A stretch of DNA of 64,000 nucleotides. Source: QHXN01 sp032162705. Lineage in GTDB: Bacteria; Acidobacteriota; Blastocatellia; Pyrinomonadales; Pyrinomonadaceae. Location of the stretch: the NCBI GenBank assembly GCA_032162705.1, contig JAVRON010000131.1, forward strand, positions 10,134 to 74,133, written 5' to 3'. Positions within the stretch are counted from its first letter, which is position 1; the number at the start of each line of letters is the position of its first letter. A model generated the notes under the pieces. It was not told the DNA's origin. It made no database searches and was given only the letters and a program-made list of their open reading frames with translations. A program made the translations under genes and the position numbers. Positions 54,162-62,795 of this stretch are shown here, piece by piece.

Positions 54162-56249
54162 TCAGTAATCGTTCGTCTGCTCGTCTGACCGAATGCCCGC
54201 CCCGGCTGACTCTTCTTCTTCGGCGCGGGGCTTCTGCTGCGGCCTCATGTGCGGAAATAATATCACGTCGCGGATGGAACGGCGATTCGTCAAAAGCATC
54301 GTCAGCCGGTCGATGCCGATGCCGATGCCCGCCGCTGGCGGCATCCCATACGACAGCGCCCGCACGTAATCCAAGTCGGTCTGCATCGCCTCCTCATCGC
54401 CGCCCTCGCGCTGCTTCGCCTGCTCCTCGAACCGCTCTAACTGCTCCAACGGGTCGTTCAACTCCGAGAACCCGTTCGCCACCTCCATCCCCGCCACGTA
54501 CAACTCGAACCGCTCCGCGATGGCCGGGTTGTCGGGCGAGGCTTTGGAGAGCGGTGAGATGGCCTTTGGAAAGTCGGTAATGAATGTTGGTTGAACTAAT
54601 TTATCCTCGGCAAGTTTTTCAAATAAATTTCCTATAATGAACGCATCCCTTGTGGAATCAGAATCTAACTTGTTAGTTAGCGCATACATATACTTTAAAG
54701 TCGGATACTCAAAGTCAGCGATGCCTAATTCTTTAGCTTCTTCAGATGAAGGTATTGAGTCAACATAAGCAAGACTTTTTCTCCAAACCTCATCTTTTCT
54801 TTCATTCTCAACATTACTTTTAAATTGGGCGAGGCGTTCGCGATGCCATTCAACTGTGTGCGTGCCGGGAGCCGCGATAAGAACCCGACTGGCAGTTACT
54901 GCATATAAAAGTGAGTCAAACACGTAAAGCCTTTTTAGCTTAGCTGAATCACTCAACCATTCTTCTTCAAATCTCTCATCACCCAGCATTTCTAGACGCC
55001 AGTTTCTAGCAACTGCTTGTATCATCGTTAATCTTTCAAACTTTGAAAAGTCAATCTCATTATCATCAAAACGGATGAGTGTGCTGCCGTTCGCCGCTGC
55101 TACAATCGTCCGCAGCATCTCCTCGCAGAAGTCCATCATCCAGTTCACGTCCTTGTAGGCCGTGTAGAATTCGAGCATGGTGAACTCGGGGTTGTGGCGG
55201 GTGGAGATGCCTTCGTTGCGGAAGTTGCGGTTGAGTTCGTAGACGCGCTCGAAGCCGCCGACAAGCAGTCGCTTGAGATAGAGTTCGGGCGCGATGCGTA
55301 GATAGAGCGGGATGCCGAGGGCTTTGTGAAAAGTCTCAAACGGCTTCGCGGCTGCGCCCGAGGCGATGGGCGAGAGCATCGGCGTTTCGACTTCGAGGTA
55401 GCCGTGGTCGTCCAGGTGTCGGCGCATCGCTGTGATGAGCTTCGAGCGGCGCTCGAAGACTTCGCGCGTCGAGAGTTCACGCTCTCTGGCTTCCGACGGC
55501 TCGTCGTCGCCCGTCTCGCCGTCCGCTTTCTCTCCCTCTTCAGTCCTGACCTTGAGGCTTGAGGCGATGAGGTCTGCGTAGCGCTGGCGCTGGCGTATCT
55601 CGGGGTCGTTGATGCCGTGGAGTTTGTCGGGCATCGGCTGCAAAGCCTTCGAGAGAAATTGAAGCGTCTCGACGTGGACGGACATCTCGCCCGTCTTCGT
55701 CACAAAGAGCTTGCCCTCGACGCCGATGAAGTCGCCGTGGTCGAGCAGTTGGAAGAGTTGCCAGCCGCTCTCCGTCTCTTCGACTGCTTGGCCCGAATCA
55801 TTGCTCAAGGCCACGGCTTCCTGCTTGCGCACGTAGATTTGCAGACGCTCTTTGCCGTCCGACAGGTGTACGAACGCGACCTTGCCCATCACGCGCGGCG
55901 GCGTCGCCAGCCGCCCCGAGACGCGCACGCGTATGTCATTGAGCTTCGCGTTGACAGGCTCAAGGTCTTCGGGCGTGGGGCGCTCGCCCGCTTTCACTTT
56001 GCTCAAGAGCAAAGTGAAAGCCTCCGCGAACCTCTCGTCGCCGACGATGCGCTTGAGCGTTTTATCGTTGACAAGCGAAGTGGTCGTGTCCTCACCCTCG
56101 GGACTCTTCGTGACATTGGTGCGGCTGAATTTGTTCGGGTAGGCGTTGCCGACGAGCGCCTGAATCTTCTTTAGATGTTCGTCGCGCGCGCGCGTCTGGT
56201 CGTTGTCGTCGATGACTCTGCCGAAAAGTGTTGTGCTAGTTGTGCTCAT
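54162..56249 (-). CDS. lysS: Lysine--tRNA ligase, class II, with an internal AT-rich segment
   Basis: The protein has 695 residues. The anticodon-binding OB domain (~80-210) precedes the class II catalytic core, with motif 2 FRNEGISTRHNPEFTMLEFY near 350 and motif 3 IGIGIDRLTMLLTNRRSIRD near 645. It charges tRNA-Lys with lysine. It is about 200 residues longer than typical bacterial LysRS. Extra residues lie in the N-terminal domain, after the OB domain (acidic, ~240-260), and in a segment between motifs 2 and 3. The DNA for that segment (54578-55080) is strikingly AT-rich compared with the rest of the gene, although the frame is intact. The ATG at 56249 is preferred over one at 56276. Confidence 0.92.
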   Translation of the reverse strand: MSTTSTTLFGRVIDDNDQTRARDEHLKKIQALVGNAYPNKFSRTNVTKSPEGEDTTTSLVNDKTLKRIVGDERFAEAFTLLLSKVKAGERPTPEDLEPVNAKLNDIRVRVSGRLATPPRVMGKVAFVHLSDGKERLQIYVRKQEAVALSNDSGQAVEETESGWQLFQLLDHGDFIGVEGKLFVTKTGEMSVHVETLQFLSKALQPMPDKLHGINDPEIRQRQRYADLIASSLKVRTEEGEKADGETGDDEPSEARERELSTREVFERRSKLITAMRRHLDDHGYLEVETPMLSPIASGAAAKPFETFHKALGIPLYLRIAPELYLKRLLVGGFERVYELNRNFRNEGISTRHNPEFTMLEFYTAYKDVNWMMDFCEEMLRTIVAAANGSTLIRFDDNEIDFSKFERLTMIQAVARNWRLEMLGDERFEEEWLSDSAKLKRLYVFDSLLYAVTASRVLIAAPGTHTVEWHRERLAQFKSNVENERKDEVWRKSLAYVDSIPSSEEAKELGIADFEYPTLKYMYALTNKLDSDSTRDAFIIGNLFEKLAEDKLVQPTFITDFPKAISPLSKASPDNPAIAERFELYVAGMEVANGFSELNDPLEQLERFEEQAKQREGGDEEAMQTDLDYVRALSYGMPPAAGIGIGIDRLTMLLTNRRSIRDVILFPHMRPQQKPRAEEEESAGAGIRSDEQTNDY

Positions 56250-56282
56250 AGTCGTTTCCGCTTCGGGTTGAGACAAAGGCGG

Positions 56283-56311
56283 ATTATAGAGAAGCGTTCG
56301 GCACTCAGCAA
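56283..56311 (-). promoter_or_regulatory. Probable lysS promoter
   Basis: On the minus strand, TTGCTG (56306-56311), a 17-base spacer and a perfect TATAAT (56283-56288) lie 34 bases upstream of the ATG. The -35 box falls within the outer arm of the neighbouring REP-like repeat. Confidence 0.5.
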
Positions 56312-56450
56312 TCAGCGGTCAGCCACGAGGCGGAAGCCCGACCGTCAGGGAGGGCGTCTCAACTCCCGCCGGGACGCAGCAGCGGAACTAATACGCCCTC
56401 CCTGACGGTCGGGCTTCTGCCACGGGCGGCGTGATTGCTGATAGCTGAAA
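56307..56450. repeat. REP-like palindrome (GCCCGACCGTCAGGGAGGGCG family)
   Basis: GCCCGACCGTCAGGGAGGGC and GCCCTCCCTGACGGTCGGGC are exact inverted copies. The loop shares GGCGTCTC...ACTCCCGCC with the element at 26903. Outer words (CAGCAATCAGC and GATTGCTGATAGC) extend the palindrome. It lies between divergent lysS and rfaE2. Confidence 0.82.
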
Positions 56451-56486
56451 GCTTCTCAGACATGTTAGATTCTTCGGCAAACAACA

Positions 56487-56984
56487 ATGAGCGGCAGGGT
56501 GATTACGGATCGTGAGGAGTTGCGGCGCGTGCGCGAGGGGTTGCGCGCGGAAGGGCTGAGGCTCGTCTTCACGAACGGGTGCTTCGACATTCTGCACGTC
56601 GGGCACGTGCGCTATCTGCAACAGGCGCGCTCGCTCGGAGACGCGCTGCTCGTGGCGATCAACAGCGACCGCTCGGTGCGCGCACTCAAAGGCGCGAACC
56701 GTCCCGTGTTGAGCGAGGCCGAGCGCGCGGAGCTTTTAGCCGCGCTCTCGTCCGTTGACTTCGTGACAATCTTTGAAGAGGAGTCGCCGCGCACGCTCAT
56801 CGCCGAAGTCCTGCCGGACATACTCGTCAAGGGCGGCGACTACGCACTCGAAGAGATACACGGGCGCGAAGAGGTCGAGCGTGCGGGCGGTCGCGTGCTC
56901 GCGCTCCCGTTCGTCGAAGGCGCTTCGACGACCGACATCATCGAGCGTGTGAAACTCGCCCTCATAGGCGAAGAGGCAGAGTGA
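56487..56984 (+). CDS. rfaE2: D-glycero-beta-D-manno-heptose 1-phosphate adenylyltransferase
   Basis: This 165-residue nucleotidyltransferase activates heptose-1-phosphate to ADP-heptose for lipopolysaccharide core synthesis. FTNGCFDILHVGHVRYLQQA near residue 28 contains the HxGH motif. KGGDYALEEIHGREEVERAG near 114 and ASTTDIIERV near 149 are typical of the HldE C-terminal domain and of free-standing RfaE2. The kinase half is not here, so the kinase must be encoded elsewhere. The ATG follows a CAAACAACA stretch without an evident ribosome-binding site. A palindromic repeat separates it from mfd. Confidence 0.88.
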   Translation: MSGRVITDREELRRVREGLRAEGLRLVFTNGCFDILHVGHVRYLQQARSLGDALLVAINSDRSVRALKGANRPVLSEAERAELLAALSSVDFVTIFEEESPRTLIAEVLPDILVKGGDYALEEIHGREEVERAGGRVLALPFVEGASTTDIIERVKLALIGEEAE

Positions 56985-56999
56985 AGAATTAAAGTAATT

Positions 57000-57144
57000 C
57001 ACATGGATGGACAGGATAAGAGAATTATTGATTTTTGATTTGAGATTTCAGTTTTCAAATTTGAGATTTGAGATTTCAAATCTCAAATCTGGAATCTCAA
57101 ATCTGGAATCTCTTATCCTGTCCATCCTGTCCATCCATGTGAAT
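57000..57144. repeat. Heptad-word palindrome before mfd
   Basis: The outer arms CACATGGATGGACAGGATAA and its complement differ by one extra copy of TCCATCCTG on the right. The centre is made of 7-bp words (AATCTCA, AATCTGG, AATCTCA, AATCTGG, AATCTCT) and their partners GATTTGA/GATTTCA. It is AT-rich, unlike its surroundings. Confidence 0.75.
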
Positions 57145-57168
57145 TTATACGTGGCAAAAATCAAGTCA

Positions 57169-60100
57169 ATGAGTAAGTCGGTCGAATCAGTTCCGGTTCT
57201 ACAAAGCACGCTACGGCGCGTGACAGAGAGCGAGGAGTTCCGGCGTCTCGCGGCGGCGGTCGTGTCGGGCGGGCGCGTCGTGTCGGTGGCGGGGGTCACG
57301 TCCGCGCCCGCACGCGCGCTTGCGCTCGCGGCCTTGCAGCGTGAGACAGGGAGACGCTTCGCCGTCCTCGTCGCGGCTAATCGTGACATGGAGGCGTGGG
57401 AGCGTGACCTCTCTTTCTGGTGCGGCGCGTTGCGTGCGTGCGGCGCGCAAGCGGGCGGCGTCGAGGAGGATTGCGAGCCGGTGCTGAGTCTTCCTGCATC
57501 CGAGGGCGACCCTTACGCGGGCGCGTCGCCGCACGCGGAGACGTTGGAGCGGCGCGCGCTCTCGCTCTGGAACCTTGCGCACGGACGCGGTCGCTTTGTG
57601 CTTCTGTCATCGCGCGCGCTCGCACGCAGGACGGTCGCGCCCTCGCAGCTCTTACAGGCGGGCGCACGCCTGCGGCGCGACGCAGACTTCCCGCCGGAAG
57701 ATTTGGTCGAAGTGCTGCTCGCGTCCGGCTACGTGCGCGAAGACCCTGTGGGCGCGGTCGGCGAGTTCTCGATGCGCGGAGGCATCCTCGACGTTTGGTC
57801 GCCGGGCGAGCCGACGCCTGTGCGCGTCGAGTTCTTCGGCGACACCGTTGACTCCATCCGCCGCTTCAACCCCGAGACGCAACTCTCCATCGAGCAGCTT
57901 CAGGCGACCGAGGTCGTCCCGATGCGCGAGTTGACCGTGGGGCGCGACGACTTTCGTCTGTGGGCCGAGTTCGCGCGTGACCGCTGGGGCGACGACGCGC
58001 ATGCGCGCGCGCTCAAAGACCGAACCGTCCACGCCGAAGAGGGCGAGACCTTCGCCGGCTGGGAGTGGCTCATCGCTCTGGTCGTTAAGGCGGACGCATC
58101 CGTCTTCGACTATTTGCGCGACGCAGTGCTTGTGGTGGACGAGCCTGCGGGCGTCGAACAGTATCTTGCCGAGAGCTTCGAGACGGTCGCCGCGCGCCAC
58201 GCCGAGAACGACGCCGCGGGCGACATAGGACTCCGACCCGAAGAGCTTTACCTGACGGCGGAAGAGTTGCGCGCGAAAGTTGATGAGGCATCGCGCGTGG
58301 AGTTTCGTGCGCTGGGTCGCGCGGCTGCGATGGTTGATGAACGCTTCACGGGTGAAGCGGAACAGCCCGCGGCGCGCATCGGTCGCGCACGCAGAGCACC
58401 GCAGCCGCTCTTTCTCTTCCCGGCGGTCGAGCAAGCGCCCGAGGTCGAGTGGCGCTCGCTTCCCTCGAAGCGTTACCACGGTCGCATCCCAGACCTCGCC
58501 TCGGATGTGCGTCGCGCGCGGCAGCAGCAGGCGGCGCTCACGCTCTTCGCAATGCCTTCGTTGGGCGTGGCCGAGCGCGTCAGCGAGATGCTCGAAGACT
58601 ACAACGTCGCGGCGCGTGTCGCGCTTGCGGGCGATGGCGGTGCCAACGTCGAAGACTTCCACGCAGTCGTTACCGTCGGGAAACTCTCGGGCGGGTTCGA
58701 GCTTCCCGGCGCGGGGCTTGTCGTCCACGTCGAGACAGACCTGTTCGACGAAGCGAGCGGCCAAGGGCTAGAGCAGCGCGCGCAGGTCACAGGCTCTGCC
58801 CCCGCCACAACAACGCGTGGGCGCAAGTCGAAGACTGCGGCGTTCCTCTCGGACTTCCGCGATTTGAAGGTGGGCGATTACGTCGTCCACATCGACCACG
58901 GCCTTGCGCGCTTCGGCGGTTTGCAGACTTTGGAACTCGGCGGGCGCAAAGGCGAGTTCATGCTGCTCTTCTACGCGGAGGACTCGAAGCTCTACGCGCC
59001 GGTCGAGCGGCTCGACCTCGTGCAGCGTTATTCAAGCGCAGAGGGGCACGAGCCGGTGCTCGACCGTTTGGGCGGGCTTGGTTGGCAGAAGACGAAGGCG
59101 AAGGCCAAACGCGCGATGCGCGACATGGCAGACGAGCTGCTCAAACTCTATGCGGAGCGAAAGCTCGTCCAAGGCTACGCCTTCTCCGGCGACAGCCCGT
59201 GGCAGCGCGAGTTCGAGGACGCCTTCGAATATGTGCCGACGCCCGATCAGGAGACGGCCATCGAAGACGTGAAGCACGACATGGAGGCCACGACCCCTAT
59301 GGACAGGCTTCTGTGCGGTGATGTCGGCTACGGCAAGACAGAGGTCGCCATGCGCGCGGCCTTCAAAGCCGTCATGGACTCGAAGCAGACGGCTGTCCTT
59401 GCGCCCACCACCGTGCTCGCCTACCAGCACTTCGAGACGTTCCGCGCGCGCTTCGCCGCCTTCCCCGTCACAATCGAACTCATCTCGCGCTTCCGCTCTC
59501 CAAAGGAGCAAAAGGAGATCGTCAAACGTGTCGAGGCGGGCGACATCGACATCATCATCGGCACACACCGCCTGCTCTCGAAAGACATGGCCTTCCGCGA
59601 CCTCGGTCTCGTCGTCGTTGACGAGGAGCAGCGCTTCGGCGTCGCGCACAAAGAGAGACTCAAACAGTTAAAGAAGCGCGTGGATGTTTTGACGCTCTCG
59701 GCCACGCCCATCCCGCGCACGCTCAACATGAGCTTGATGGGGTTGCGCGATATGTCGGTCATCGAGACGCCGCCGCGCGACCGCCTCGCCATACAGACGC
59801 AGGTCGTGCAGTTCTCAGAGTCGGTCATCAAGTCGGCCATCGAACTTGAGCTGGGACGGGGCGGGCAGGTCTTCTTTATCCACAACCGCGTCGAGACCAT
59901 CCAGACCGTGGCGGCGCTCGTCAAACGCCTCGTGCCGCAGGCGCGCTTGACCGTCGCGCACGGGCAGATGAACGAGAAAGAGATGGAGCAGGTCATGCTC
60001 GATTTCGTTGATTTCAAACACGATGTGCTCGTCGCCACCACGATTATCGAGAACGGCATAGACATCCCGCGTGCCAACACCATCATCATAAACCGTGCAG

Positions 60101-60849
60101 ATGCTTATGGTCTTTCGCAGCTCTACCAGCTCAGGGGCCGCGTCGGGCGCTCGAACCGGCGCGCATACGCGTATCTGCTCATCCCTTCGGAAGCCGAATT
60201 GACAGCCATCGCCCGCCGGAGACTTGCGGCCATACGCGAGTTCTCGGACTTGGGCGCGGGCTTTCGCGTGGCGGCGCTCGATCTGGAGTTGCGCGGGGCG
60301 GGGAACCTTCTGGGCGGCGAGCAGTCGGGGCACATGGACGCGTTGGGCTTTGATCTTTACACGCAGATGTTGGAGCGCACCGTGGCGGAGCTTCGCGGCG
60401 ACGAGATTGAAGAAGAGACATCGGTCTCGATCAATCTGGGCGTGGACGTTTCGATCCCCGAAGACTATATCTCCGACATGGGACAGAGACTTCGGACTTA
60501 CAAGCGCATCGCCTCGGCCCGCGACGATGAGGCGCTCGACGTGATCAGGCGCGAGACGGAAGACCGCTATGGGCGTCCGCCCCATTCGGTCGAGCGGCTG
60601 TTCGGCTACGCGCGGCTGCGTCGCACGGCAGAGGAGACGGGCGTCGTCTCTGTTGACCGCACGCCGACGGGCCTCGCCTTCAAGCTGAAGGAGTCGGCGC
60701 GTGTCTCGCCCGAAAAACTTCTCGCGCTCGTGGGCGCAGGCTCGGGCGCAACGTTTAGCCCGAGTGGCGTGCTGAAGGTCGAGGCCACGGGAGACGGATT
60801 GATCGAGCGTGCGCGCGGCGTGTTGCTGGAAATCCGCGCCGGAGGTTAG
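57169..60849 (+). CDS. mfd: Transcription-repair coupling factor Mfd
   Basis: This 1226-residue DNA translocase releases stalled RNA polymerase and recruits UvrA. It has an N-terminal UvrB-like region. The RNA polymerase-interacting domain is near residue 560-640 (VGDYVVHIDHGLARFGGLQT). The helicase core has GDVGYGKTEVAMRAAFKAV (Walker A, ~720), VVDEEQRFGV (~813) and LSATPIPRTLNMSLMG (~843). A C-terminal TRCF domain follows. Length and order are normal. The ATG at 57169 is chosen over a longer frame through the palindromic repeat, which would add ~54 residues encoded by repeat words. It is transcribed toward the SurA-like gene. Confidence 0.93.
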   Translation: MSKSVESVPVLQSTLRRVTESEEFRRLAAAVVSGGRVVSVAGVTSAPARALALAALQRETGRRFAVLVAANRDMEAWERDLSFWCGALRACGAQAGGVEEDCEPVLSLPASEGDPYAGASPHAETLERRALSLWNLAHGRGRFVLLSSRALARRTVAPSQLLQAGARLRRDADFPPEDLVEVLLASGYVREDPVGAVGEFSMRGGILDVWSPGEPTPVRVEFFGDTVDSIRRFNPETQLSIEQLQATEVVPMRELTVGRDDFRLWAEFARDRWGDDAHARALKDRTVHAEEGETFAGWEWLIALVVKADASVFDYLRDAVLVVDEPAGVEQYLAESFETVAARHAENDAAGDIGLRPEELYLTAEELRAKVDEASRVEFRALGRAAAMVDERFTGEAEQPAARIGRARRAPQPLFLFPAVEQAPEVEWRSLPSKRYHGRIPDLASDVRRARQQQAALTLFAMPSLGVAERVSEMLEDYNVAARVALAGDGGANVEDFHAVVTVGKLSGGFELPGAGLVVHVETDLFDEASGQGLEQRAQVTGSAPATTTRGRKSKTAAFLSDFRDLKVGDYVVHIDHGLARFGGLQTLELGGRKGEFMLLFYAEDSKLYAPVERLDLVQRYSSAEGHEPVLDRLGGLGWQKTKAKAKRAMRDMADELLKLYAERKLVQGYAFSGDSPWQREFEDAFEYVPTPDQETAIEDVKHDMEATTPMDRLLCGDVGYGKTEVAMRAAFKAVMDSKQTAVLAPTTVLAYQHFETFRARFAAFPVTIELISRFRSPKEQKEIVKRVEAGDIDIIIGTHRLLSKDMAFRDLGLVVVDEEQRFGVAHKERLKQLKKRVDVLTLSATPIPRTLNMSLMGLRDMSVIETPPRDRLAIQTQVVQFSESVIKSAIELELGRGGQVFFIHNRVETIQTVAALVKRLVPQARLTVAHGQMNEKEMEQVMLDFVDFKHDVLVATTIIENGIDIPRANTIIINRADAYGLSQLYQLRGRVGRSNRRAYAYLLIPSEAELTAIARRRLAAIREFSDLGAGFRVAALDLELRGAGNLLGGEQSGHMDALGFDLYTQMLERTVAELRGDEIEEETSVSINLGVDVSIPEDYISDMGQRLRTYKRIASARDDEALDVIRRETEDRYGRPPHSVERLFGYARLRRTAEETGVVSVDRTPTGLAFKLKESARVSPEKLLALVGAGSGATFSPSGVLKVEATGDGLIERARGVLLEIRAGG

Positions 60850-61002
60850 AATACGCGACTTCGTTCCGGGTGGGATTCCTACCCTTCCGTCCCGACACGA
60901 GAGATAAGCCCGCTTGAAACCGGCTCGGAGTAGTTTGAGAAACGGCAGGCGCGGACGAATCTGTTCCCCTTTACGTCTTGCGTTTTTAGAGGAGTGATAA
61001 CT

Positions 61003-62124
61003 GTGCAATTGAAAAACATTCCGGCGCGCGCCGCATCGTTCGTCTTCGCCGCGCTCTTGCTCGCGGTCTTCTGCGTCGCCCCCGCGCGCGCGCAGGAGGA
61101 AGCCCCGCCCGTCGTGCTCGACGAGCCGGTCGTGCAGGTCGATAACGATGTCATCATGCTCTCGCAGCTTAAGCGCGAGAACAACGAATTCCGCGACGTG
61201 CTTATCAAGCAGCGCGGTCTCACGCCCGAGCAGGCCGCCGTCGAGATCGAGAAGAAGCAGCCCGAGATCATCTTCAATCTCATCAACGAGGCGCTGCTCG
61301 TCCAGAAGGGCAAGGACATCCCGCGCCTGTCCGAGGACGTTGAGGCCGAGGTCAACCGAGAGGTGCTGCGCGTCGCCAAGCAGTCGAACATCCAGACCAT
61401 CGAGCAGCTCGAAGAGGCCATGAAGCAGGAGGGCCTCAGTCTCTCGGACATCAAGGAGACGCTGCGCCGACAGTTCATGCGACAGGCCGTCCTCCAGCGC
61501 GAGGTGGACGCCAAAATCTACTACGGCCTGACCGACACGGAGCTGCGCAAATACTACGACGCGAACCGCGCGAAGTTCGCCTCAGTTACCGTCTCGGAAA
61601 TCTTCCTGAGCCTCGCCGGGCGGAGCGAGGAAGAGGTTAAGGCCAAGGCCGCCGACCTGGCGGCACGCGCACGCACGGGAACGGACTTCGCCGAGCTGGT
61701 CGAGAAGAACTCGGAGCATGAGCAGACGAAGAAGACGAAGGGCGTGCTGGTCGATTCGGACGGCAAGCCGCGCTGGTTCCTCGTCTCCGATTTGTCGCCC
61801 GCCATCGCTGGTGTCGTCCAGAACCTGAAGGCGGGCGGCATCAGCGATCCCATCAAGGCCGACGAAGGCTACATGATTATCCGCGTCAACGAGCGCGACG
61901 ACTCCTTCAAAGAGAACTTCGTCCGCGGCGTCATCACCACGGAACGCTCTGATGCGGCGCATGAAGACTACCTGAAGACGCTCCGCAAAGAGGCTTACAT
62001 CAAGCCCGCCGATAACTACAAGGCGGTCGTCCAACCGCTCATCGACAAAGACAAGCAGCAAACGGCCAGCACCCCGCAAGCTGCCCCCGCGCCCGAGAAG
62101 AAAGAGAAGAACAAGAAACAGTGA
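61003..62124 (+). CDS. SurA-like periplasmic peptidyl-prolyl isomerase/chaperone
   Basis: The protein has 373 residues. A signal peptide (SFVFAALLLAVFCVAPARA, cut near 31) is followed by the SurA N-terminal chaperone domain (VVQVDNDVIMLSQLKRENNE and onward to ~185). A parvulin-type PPIC domain (~195-290) includes RWFLVSDLSPAIAGVVQNLK. It assists folding of outer-membrane proteins. AGAGGAG at 60988-60994 places the start at the GTG at 61003; another GTG at 60994 is too close to that site. The C-terminus is Lys/Glu-rich. The stop lies in the left arm of a perfect heptad palindrome. Confidence 0.85.
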   Translation: MQLKNIPARAASFVFAALLLAVFCVAPARAQEEAPPVVLDEPVVQVDNDVIMLSQLKRENNEFRDVLIKQRGLTPEQAAVEIEKKQPEIIFNLINEALLVQKGKDIPRLSEDVEAEVNREVLRVAKQSNIQTIEQLEEAMKQEGLSLSDIKETLRRQFMRQAVLQREVDAKIYYGLTDTELRKYYDANRAKFASVTVSEIFLSLAGRSEEEVKAKAADLAARARTGTDFAELVEKNSEHEQTKKTKGVLVDSDGKPRWFLVSDLSPAIAGVVQNLKAGGISDPIKADEGYMIIRVNERDDSFKENFVRGVITTERSDAAHEDYLKTLRKEAYIKPADNYKAVVQPLIDKDKQQTASTPQAAPAPEKKEKNKKQ

Positions 62125-62228
62125 CGAGTGACAGGTGACGGGTGACAGGAAGGTCTGTGGCTCAAGCGTCCGATGCTTCCACAGACCTTCTTGCTTTTTC
62201 CTGTCACCCGTCACCTGTCACTCGTCAC
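62121..62228 (+). repeat. Perfect heptad-word palindrome
   Basis: The left arm words are GTGACGA, GTGACAG, GTGACGG, GTGACAG, G. The right arm is the exact reverse complement over 29 bases. Inside it a second exact pair, AAGGTCTGTGG and CCACAGACCTT, extends the stem to 40 pairs, interrupted by unpaired bases on one side. The stop codon of the SurA-like gene lies in the first word. Confidence 0.9.
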
Positions 62229-62235
62229 TACTCTT

Positions 62236-62523
62236 ATGAGGCTCGATCAGTTCTTACGCGCCAGCCGTTTAGTCTTGCGACGCACAATCGCGCAGGAGTT
62301 GTGCGAGGCAGGGGCCGTCTCGGTCAACGGCCTGGCCGCACGCGCTTCGCGCACCATCCGCGAGGGCGACCTGATAGCCGTCCGACGCCGCGACCGCGCC
62401 CTCACCGTCCGCGTCCAAACTCTCCCCCAAACCAAACAGGTCTCGCGCGCCGAGGCCGCCTCCCTCTACGAAATCATTAGCGACATGAAGCTGAACGATG
62501 AAGTCCGCAACGATGAACGATGA
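62236..62523 (+). CDS. S4-domain RNA-binding protein (RqcP/Hsp15-like)
   Basis: The protein has 95 residues. It begins MRLDQFLRASRLVLRRTIAQ and continues GAVSVNGLAARASRTIREGD, a single S4 fold as in Hsp15 and RqcP, which bind stalled 50S ribosomes during rescue. The ATG at 62236 is chosen because the S4 domain starts there and the upstream frame crosses a palindrome. The C-terminus (KLNDEVRNDER) is encoded by heptad words that continue past the stop codon, so the natural end of the protein may have been replaced. It lies between the SurA-like gene and mreB. Confidence 0.82.
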   Translation: MRLDQFLRASRLVLRRTIAQELCEAGAVSVNGLAARASRTIREGDLIAVRRRDRALTVRVQTLPQTKQVSRAEAASLYEIISDMKLNDEVRNDER

Positions 62524-62577
62524 ACTGAGGGCAACTAGCTTGCAGTTCATCGTTCAGCGTTCATACTTCATCGTTTG
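62478..62577. repeat. Heptad-word palindrome over the S4 gene stop codon
   Basis: The left words are AACGATG, AACGATG, AACTGAG. The right words are AGTTCAT, CGTTCAG, CGTTCAT, ACTTCAT, CG. The arms are complementary over AACGATGAACTG. The left words run into the coding sequence. Confidence 0.72.
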
Positions 62578-62795
62578 ATTTGCGTTCGCCTTCCGCGCGC
62601 CCGCTTGAGTTCTGCGCGGGCGTCCGTCCCGAAACAAAACGGCTGCGATGTGTCGAGACGTGGAAAACCGGGGGATATCGGAGTGTGTCTCAGTGGAACG
62701 TGATTTGCCAACTACGTGTTGAGTCGGCGAGAAACTATCCGGACAAGACGTGTTTAGAACAACAGACGGGAAGCGGTAGAACAAGTGGGGGAGCT

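Noticed and set aside
57007..57168. N-terminal extension of Mfd through the palindromic repeat
   Set aside because: The extra residues (FDLRFQFSNLRFEISNL) are translated repeat words; Mfd homology starts after the ATG at 57169.
62580..62795. N-terminal extension of MreB
   Set aside because: MreB proteins start close to the DLGTxNT loop, and GGGGGAG precedes the ATG at 62796.
62578..62795. Riboswitch before mreB
   Set aside because: The leader has some GC stems, but no core matching a known riboswitch was recognised.
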